Assembly (NCBI GenBank): GCA_002440765.1
Contig: DJVC01000133.1
Span: forward strand, 1-12,085
DNA length: 12,085 bases
Source: a bacterium UBP3_UBA6266
Lineage (GTDB): Bacteria > Auribacterota > UBA6266
Reading direction: 5' to 3'
Made by a program: the position numbers and the translations under genes. The notes below the pieces were generated by a model. The model saw only the letters and a list, made by a program, of their open reading frames with translations, was not told where the DNA came from and ran no database searches. Position 1 is the stretch's first letter. Every line of letters starts with the position of its first letter. This document shows, in pieces, positions 8,049 to 12,085 of this stretch.

Positions 8049-8088
8049 GATAACTAATGATAAGTAAAGATAGCTAATGAACATTAAA
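8049..8088 (+). repeat. Tandem 10-bp repeats over the predicted start site
   Basis: Four consecutive decamers can be read: GATAACTAAT (8049-8058), GATAAGTAAA (8059-8068), GATAGCTAAT (8069-8078) and a weaker GAACATTAAA (8079-8088). The first and third differ at one base. They begin two bases after the -10 box and cover the expected transcription start and leader. A 10-bp period is about one helical turn, so equivalent bases face the same side. They could be operator sites for the small DNA-binding protein encoded just downstream, or a small AT-rich tandem expansion with no function. Confidence 0.55.
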
Positions 8089-8092
8089 AGTC

Positions 8093-8097
8093 AGGTG
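8093..8097 (+). promoter_or_regulatory. Ribosome binding site of the HTH gene
   Basis: AGGTG lies 9 nt before the ATG at 8107 and is the only purine-rich G-containing stretch in the leader. It supports that start. Confidence 0.6.
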
Positions 8098-8106
8098 TTT
8101 TAAATT

Positions 8107-8388
8107 ATGGAAATTAAAGAGAATGAAGTTTATACAACTGAAGAAGCCCAGAAACTTCTGAAAATCAGCTCCAGCACAATGATGAGGATGATTAAAAAAG
8201 GGCTTATCAGGACAGGACGTGCGGGGAAACAGTACAGGATATTGGGCAAAGAGATTTTGAGGACCGTTTCACCGAAGCTTGAAGACCAGGTGGGCAAAAT
8301 TTACAACAAAGGAAGAAAGTGGGTTCATGAAGGAATAGATGGAAATAACGGAAAAGTAAAAAAAGGGGATGATAATGTCAAATCATGA
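8107..8388 (+). CDS. Small excisionase/MerR-like helix-turn-helix DNA-binding protein
   Basis: This 93-residue protein has one recognisable domain: a winged-helix/HTH of the HTH_17 (Xis, AlpA, MerR-like) kind at residues 9-51. YTTEEAQKLLKIS is the first helix and turn, SSTMMRMIKKGLI the recognition region, and GKQYRILGKEI the wing and closing strand. The tail (residues 52-93) is rich in Lys, Gly and Asn, probably flexible, and matches nothing I recognise. Known relatives act as excisionases, small transcription regulators or DNA-bending factors. No integrase or phage gene is visible nearby, which argues for a regulator of the operon it heads. Its last 14 nt overlap the start of pseB, and the ribosome site for pseB lies inside it, so the two are translationally linked. 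It is the first gene after the predicted promoter, a classic autoregulator position. Confidence 0.8.
   Translation: MEIKENEVYTTEEAQKLLKISSSTMMRMIKKGLIRTGRAGKQYRILGKEILRTVSPKLEDQVGKIYNKGRKWVHEGIDGNNGKVKKGDDNVKS
8361..8368 (+). promoter_or_regulatory. Ribosome binding site deciding the pseB start
   Basis: AAAAGGGG lies 6 nt before ATG 8375 and directly abuts ATG 8369. Normal spacing favours 8375 (protein starting MSNHDLF) over the longer in-frame ATG at 8369. Confidence 0.65.
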
Positions 8389-9355
8389 TTTGTTTAGCGG
8401 CAAAACTGTTCTGATAACCGGAGGAACAGGATCTTTCGGGAGAAAATTTACGGAAATAGTAATTAAAAAACATAACCCCAAAAAACTTATTATATTCAGC
8501 CGCGATGAGATGAAGCAATATGAGATGCACCAGGAATTTAACCAGAAGAACATAAGGTATTTCATCGGTGATGTGCGCGACCCGGACAGGCTTCATAGGG
8601 CTTTCCATGGGGTTGATGTCGTGGTTCACGCCGCCGCGCTTAAAATTGTGCCGTCGGCCGAGTATAATCCGTTTGAAGCTGTTAAGACAAATGTCATAGG
8701 CGCGGAGAACGTGATAAATACAGCGATAGATAACGGCGTGAAAAAAGTAATAGCATTAAGCACGGATAAAGCGGCAAACCCGGTGAACCTTTACGGCGCG
8801 ACTAAACTTTGTTCGGAGAAAATGTTTGTTGCGGCCAATAATTATTCGCCGGAAGGGACAAAATTCAGTGTAGTAAGGTATGGGAACGTTTTCGGTTCGC
8901 GAGGCAGCATAGTGCCGTTTTTTAAAGAGTGCAGAAATACAGGGATAATCCCCATAACGGATAAAAGGATGACGCGCTTTTGGATAACCTTAAGCCAGGG
9001 AGTGGAATTCGTAATAAGCTGTGTCAATTCCATGAAAGGAGGGGAAGTCTTTATACCCAAAATGCCCAGTATGAGAATAATTGACCTGGCAAAAGTTATA
9101 GCTCCTGAATGCAAATTAAAAATAATAGGTGTCAGGCCGGGCGAAAAACTTCATGAAACCCTTGTTCCCGCGGATGATGCATTTTCCACGGTGGAAAAAG
9201 AGGACAGGTTTATTACATGTCCCGCGGTTGTCTTTAATAAAAAGAATAAACATTCGGGAGCCTGCCTTAAGGATGATTTTTCCGGGTATCGAAGTGACAA
9301 TAATAAGAGATGGCTTACGGTGAATGAACTTAAAAAAATGGCGGATATGGAGTAA
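8375..9355 (+). CDS. pseB: UDP-N-acetylglucosamine 4,6-dehydratase (inverting), PseB/FlaA1-type
   Basis: This 326-residue extended short-chain dehydrogenase catalyses the first step of the pseudaminic acid route: C4 oxidation, C6 dehydration and C5 epimerisation of UDP-GlcNAc to UDP-2-acetamido-2,6-dideoxy-beta-L-arabino-hex-4-ulose. The NADP-binding loop is TGGTGSFG (15-22). FSRDEMKQYEM, HAAALK and AEYNPFE follow. The active site is intact: STDKAANP with Thr130, Asp131 and Lys132, then Tyr140 and Lys144 in YGATK. RYGNVFGSRGS, RMTRFWIT, and GVRPGEKLHE are all close to the Helicobacter/Campylobacter PseB pattern. One small departure is LKIVP, where many relatives have KQVP or KHVP. Length is normal. 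The start at 8375 is chosen on ribosome-site spacing. It overlaps the HTH gene and is followed after 11 nt by pseC, as expected for the pathway. Confidence 0.93.
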   Translation: MSNHDLFSGKTVLITGGTGSFGRKFTEIVIKKHNPKKLIIFSRDEMKQYEMHQEFNQKNIRYFIGDVRDPDRLHRAFHGVDVVVHAAALKIVPSAEYNPFEAVKTNVIGAENVINTAIDNGVKKVIALSTDKAANPVNLYGATKLCSEKMFVAANNYSPEGTKFSVVRYGNVFGSRGSIVPFFKECRNTGIIPITDKRMTRFWITLSQGVEFVISCVNSMKGGEVFIPKMPSMRIIDLAKVIAPECKLKIIGVRPGEKLHETLVPADDAFSTVEKEDRFITCPAVVFNKKNKHSGACLKDDFSGYRSDNNKRWLTVNELKKMADME

Positions 9356-9366
9356 TTAAACACAGT

Positions 9367-10524
9367 ATGCGAAATATTCCCTACGGAAGACAACATATAG
9401 ACCCTGATGATATAAGAGCGGTTATCAAAGTGCTGAAGTCCGATTTTATCACTCAGGGCCCGGCAGTCAGCGCTTTTGAGAAGAAAATCACTTCCTGTTG
9501 CGGTGTTAAATACGCGGTAGCCGTTTCAAGCGGGACAGCGGCGCTTCATCTGGCTTGTCTCGCTATCGGATTGAGCAAGGGCGATGAGGTTGTTACTACA
9601 CCCATAACATTTTTAGCAACGGCAAATTCTATACTGTATTCCGCGGCAAAACCTGTTTTTGCGGATATTGATTATGAGACAGTTAATATCGACCCTGCTG
9701 AAATAAAGAAGGCGATAACATCCAAAACCAAAGCTGTTTTACCCGTTCATTTTGCCGGTTTGCCCTGTGATATGCCGAAGATACACAAAATCGCGAAAAC
9801 AAACGGTTTAAAAATTATAGAAGACGCCTGTCATGCTTTAGGGGCGGAATATAAACACAACGGCAAATGGATAAAAGTAGGCAGTTGCAAACATTCGGAT
9901 ATGACGGTATTCAGTTTTCATCCCGTAAAACATATTACTACCGGTGAAGGCGGTGCCATAGTGACAAATAACCGGGAATACTATGAAAGACTGGTCGGAT
10001 TGAGAAGCCACGGTGTGGTTAAGCCGTATAAAAAATGTAAAAAGATAGGTCCCTGGTATTATGAAATGCGTTCACTCGGGTTTAATTACAGGATGACGGA
10101 TATCCAGGCGGCGCTGGGTGTGTCACAGATGAATAAACTTAAAGGTTTTATCAAAAGGCGCAAAGAAATTGCGGAACAATATAAAAAATCATTTTCCGGT
10201 ATAAAAGGTATATCTTTTCAGGAAGAACCGTCATGGGCAAAATCATCATATCATCTTTTTGTCTTAAATATCGATTTCAAAAAGATGGGTATCAGCAGAA
10301 AATCTTTAATGAACAAATTATCGGGAAAAGGTGTAGGCACGCAGGTCCATTATATCCCCGTTTATAAACAGCCTTACTATAAGAGTAGTTTATCTGAAAA
10401 TCCGCTTTTGGATAACGCTGAGCTTTATTATCAAAAGGCTTTGAGTATACCGATCTTTCCTGCTATGAAACACAGTGAAGTTTCGAAAGTGGCGGAAGAA
10501 ATAAAAAAGATTACGGGAAGATAG
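9367..10524 (+). CDS. pseC: UDP-4-amino-4,6-dideoxy-N-acetyl-beta-L-altrosamine transaminase, PseC
   Basis: This 385-residue PLP-dependent aminotransferase of the DegT/DnrJ/EryC1 sugar family catalyses the second step of the pathway. It moves an amino group from glutamate to C4 of the PseB keto product. Signature elements are IPYGRQHI, KSDFITQGP, SSGTAALHLA, TTPITFLATAN, PVHFAG, EDACHALGA (Asp153 pairs with the PLP pyridine nitrogen) and SFHPVKHITTGEGG, with Lys188 as the PLP-binding lysine. LRSHGV and YNYRMTDIQAALG-like sequence (here FNYRMTDIQAALG) follow. All catalytic residues I would expect are present and the length is normal. The residue pattern follows PseC more than ArnB or generic DegT proteins, and adjacency to pseB makes the call firm. 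The ribosome site is weak, so coupling to pseB is likely. The next gene starts 6 nt later. Confidence 0.92.
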   Translation: MRNIPYGRQHIDPDDIRAVIKVLKSDFITQGPAVSAFEKKITSCCGVKYAVAVSSGTAALHLACLAIGLSKGDEVVTTPITFLATANSILYSAAKPVFADIDYETVNIDPAEIKKAITSKTKAVLPVHFAGLPCDMPKIHKIAKTNGLKIIEDACHALGAEYKHNGKWIKVGSCKHSDMTVFSFHPVKHITTGEGGAIVTNNREYYERLVGLRSHGVVKPYKKCKKIGPWYYEMRSLGFNYRMTDIQAALGVSQMNKLKGFIKRRKEIAEQYKKSFSGIKGISFQEEPSWAKSSYHLFVLNIDFKKMGISRKSLMNKLSGKGVGTQVHYIPVYKQPYYKSSLSENPLLDNAELYYQKALSIPIFPAMKHSEVSKVAEEIKKITGR

Positions 10525-10530
10525 TTTGTT

Positions 10531-12085
10531 ATGGGTGAAAGAAAAAAATATATAGTTGCGGAAGAATACAACCCCGATTTTGATTATTCGGAGGGCGATG
10601 TCCTATCTTTGTCCCCGTGCGCGTCGTATCAGTTCGATAATACGGGCATAAAATATTCCGTGCTTTCCGATTATCTGAGAGAAGAGGAAGTAAGGAAAGA
10701 TGAAAAAGAGATATTTGATAAAGAAATGGCCTGGTGCGGGAATTTTGATGAATATCTTCAATCCCGGCTGACTGTTTTCCGGGAAAAAAATATTCTGCCG
10801 GTTTATTTTCATTTTTCCCGGTTCAAGTACCTGATTGACTCTCTAGTTATGCAGTCCAGAAGGATAAAAAGTTTTTTGAAAGTATGTATGCCTGCGGAAG
10901 TCGTATATATAGGAGACTCTTTGCTTCCTGTTGAAGACTACTCCATATTCAATATCAGAAAGGCCTCCCGTCAAATGTTCATAAAACTTTTTGAAGTTGT
11001 TTGCGGAGAATACGGTATAAAATTTTCTTTTATTCCTCATAAGGCAGCAGAACCGGAGAATATCCGGCCGGCGGAGATAATAGAGAAAAGCAGGAAAGTT
11101 TTAAAGCATTTTTACGGCAAAGAAGTGAATAATATTTTCAAGTATGTTTTGCCCGGCAGGTTTATGCCCGGAAGGAAAATATTAAAAGGGAAAAAAATCC
11201 TCTCCCTTGATGCGGGCACCTTGTCGATTGACGGTGTGATAATAGAACTTATCAAAAGAGGCGCTGATGTATATATTAAAAATGGGTCAAAGATACGCGA
11301 AATATGTATTTTTCCCGGGAAAAGATGTTTTCTTGCGGACAAAAAAGAAAAAGGCCCTGAGTTAGCGGGAAAACTCAGGGAAACCGCTTCTTTTCCTGCA
11401 GAGGCGCATAAAATTGTCCGGTTCATATCTGATTTATGTGAAGTCAATACGGAAGAGCTGTTCCGGCCTTTTCTTGCATGGTTTGTTGAAAATGATTGCA
11501 GTAAGTTCTTTTATGAGTATCTGGCTATGGAAAAATTCTATGCGGAGAATAATATTGATTCAGTCATTGCGCGAAGCAGTTCGGGCATCAATTATCCGGC
11601 GGCGTTGAATGCATCTATGAACAGTAAAAACGTTAAGAGAGTATGTTTTCAGCACAGCTGCGGGCCCCTTGACTGGAGGGATCTGTATCAGGGCGATATC
11701 GGCTATTTTGATTATTTTTTTTCCACGGATTCTGCTTCGGAGGAAATATATAAATATGCCTCGAAGAAATATAATTATGGAAGTTGTAAAATCTATCAGT
11801 CGCCGCATTATCTGCAGGCAATAGAAAAAAAATATAACCATGCAAGGAGAAAAAGAGAAAGGCCCCTGGTTATATTTGTCCCCAAAAAACAGGATGTAAG
11901 ACTTCAGAAATACAATGCGGGCAGCGTGTTGCTTACATGGTATTACGATTTTTTAAAAAGGATAATAAATTATATGGCAAACCGCGATGATTTTCATTTT
12001 ATATTCAAATATCCCGTATCGTCGGGTTGGTATCACGGGTCCATAATAAAATATATAAACAGCCTGAAACCCGGGAATATAAGCC
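10531..12085 (+). CDS. Unrecognised GT-B-like surface-carbohydrate protein (3' end cut by window)
   Basis: An uninterrupted frame of 518 codons runs from ATG 10531 to the window end with no stop. GGGAAG at 10515-10520 gives a ribosome site 10 nt upstream, and the gene lies 6 nt after pseC. I do not recognise the family firmly. The protein is soluble-looking, with no signal peptide or membrane helix. It appears to have two or more alpha/beta domains: an N-terminal region with VVYIGDS after a run of basic residues, a second Rossmann-like start at GKKILSLDAGTLSIDG, and a C-terminal part with VCFQHSCGP (371-379), YFDYFFSTDSASEEI (392-406), PLVIFVP (445-451) and FIFKYPVSSGW (490-500). The H-S/G motif followed by a 'Dy-ffs-t-s-e-i' segment and a downstream strand resembles GT-B transferases of capsule and CDP-glycerol-type families. 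A role in transferring or processing the PseB/PseC sugar is inferred from position only. Confidence 0.78.
   Translation, partial: MGERKKYIVAEEYNPDFDYSEGDVLSLSPCASYQFDNTGIKYSVLSDYLREEEVRKDEKEIFDKEMAWCGNFDEYLQSRLTVFREKNILPVYFHFSRFKYLIDSLVMQSRRIKSFLKVCMPAEVVYIGDSLLPVEDYSIFNIRKASRQMFIKLFEVVCGEYGIKFSFIPHKAAEPENIRPAEIIEKSRKVLKHFYGKEVNNIFKYVLPGRFMPGRKILKGKKILSLDAGTLSIDGVIIELIKRGADVYIKNGSKIREICIFPGKRCFLADKKEKGPELAGKLRETASFPAEAHKIVRFISDLCEVNTEELFRPFLAWFVENDCSKFFYEYLAMEKFYAENNIDSVIARSSSGINYPAALNASMNSKNVKRVCFQHSCGPLDWRDLYQGDIGYFDYFFSTDSASEEIYKYASKKYNYGSCKIYQSPHYLQAIEKKYNHARRKRERPLVIFVPKKQDVRLQKYNAGSVLLTWYYDFLKRIINYMANRDDFHFIFKYPVSSGWYHGSIIKYINSLKPGNIS

Noticed and set aside
8049..8088. Repeat array considered as CRISPR or plasmid iterons
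   Set aside because: The units are 10 bp with no spacers and only three to four copies, and there is no cas gene or replication initiator nearby.
8026..8095. Inverted repeat CCTGAC (8026-8031) and GTCAGG (8090-8095) flanking the leader
   Set aside because: It is only 6 bp, with 58 nt between the arms. The left arm lies upstream of the predicted transcription start, so it cannot pair in the RNA, and chance is likely.
8057..8103. Two tiny leader reading frames (8057-8077 and 8077-8103) joined by TAATG
   Set aside because: They are only 6 and 8 codons, have no ribosome site, and arise from the stop-rich decamer repeats. There is no support for translation.
8369..8374. Earlier in-frame ATG for pseB (MIMSNHD start)
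   Set aside because: It touches the ribosome site AAAAGGGG with no spacer. The ATG at 8375 has a normal 6-nt spacer.
8107..8388. HTH gene as evidence of a prophage or integrative element
   Set aside because: No integrase, attachment-site repeat or phage gene is visible. The gene is embedded in a sugar-synthesis operon.
10603..11845. Several short minus-strand frames in the last 1.5 kb
   Set aside because: They lie opposite the continuous 518-codon plus-strand frame, which has a start, a ribosome site and operon spacing. The minus-strand frames are its shadows.

Overview
The window is a dense, single-strand (all +) surface-glycan gene cluster of ten protein genes, the first and last of which are cut by the window edges. 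No RNA genes, insertion sequences or CRISPR arrays are visible. The mix of family-4 glycosyltransferases, membrane GT39-type enzymes with a polyprenol-phosphate sugar synthase, a cobalamin-type radical SAM protein and pseB/pseC points to a bacterium with an elaborate cell envelope. AT-leaning codon use and the style of the genes would suit an uncultured Gram-negative lineage of the Omnitrophota/Elusimicrobiota kind, but that placement is an inference from general resemblance, not from a marker gene.

Layout. (i) 1-1922: two GT4 (GT-B fold, cytoplasmic) glycosyltransferases, the first WaaG-like. (ii) 1945-8017: two multi-pass GT39/ArnT-like membrane transferases flanking a zinc-ribbon SAM methyltransferase, then a dolichol-phosphate-mannose-synthase-like GT2 and a B12-binding radical SAM enzyme. 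Five genes here are joined by four stop/start overlaps (14, 4, 1 and 4 nt), so they should be translated as one unit. The GT2 can make the polyprenyl-phosphate sugar that GT39 enzymes use as donor on the far side of the inner membrane. (iii) 8018-8106: the only sizeable intergenic gap. It holds a near-consensus sigma70 promoter and, directly downstream of the -10, tandem 10-bp repeats. (iv) 8107-12085: a second transcription unit with a small Xis/MerR-like DNA-binding protein, pseB, pseC, and a long reading frame that runs off the end of the window. That frame has no stop codon inside the window, so a stop-to-stop ORF caller can miss it. It looks like a GT-B-like surface-carbohydrate transferase of unrecognised family.

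How the parts fit. Unit (iv) makes at least UDP-4-amino-4,6-dideoxy-N-acetyl-beta-L-altrosamine (PseB and PseC steps), the precursor of pseudaminic-acid-type sugars, and probably transfers or further processes it. Unit (ii) extends or decorates glycans in the periplasm and modifies them by methylation and radical chemistry. The most unusual element is the small DNA-binding protein heading the pseBC operon behind a promoter whose start region is a helical-turn-phased repeat array. This suggests an autoregulated switch for a surface sugar.
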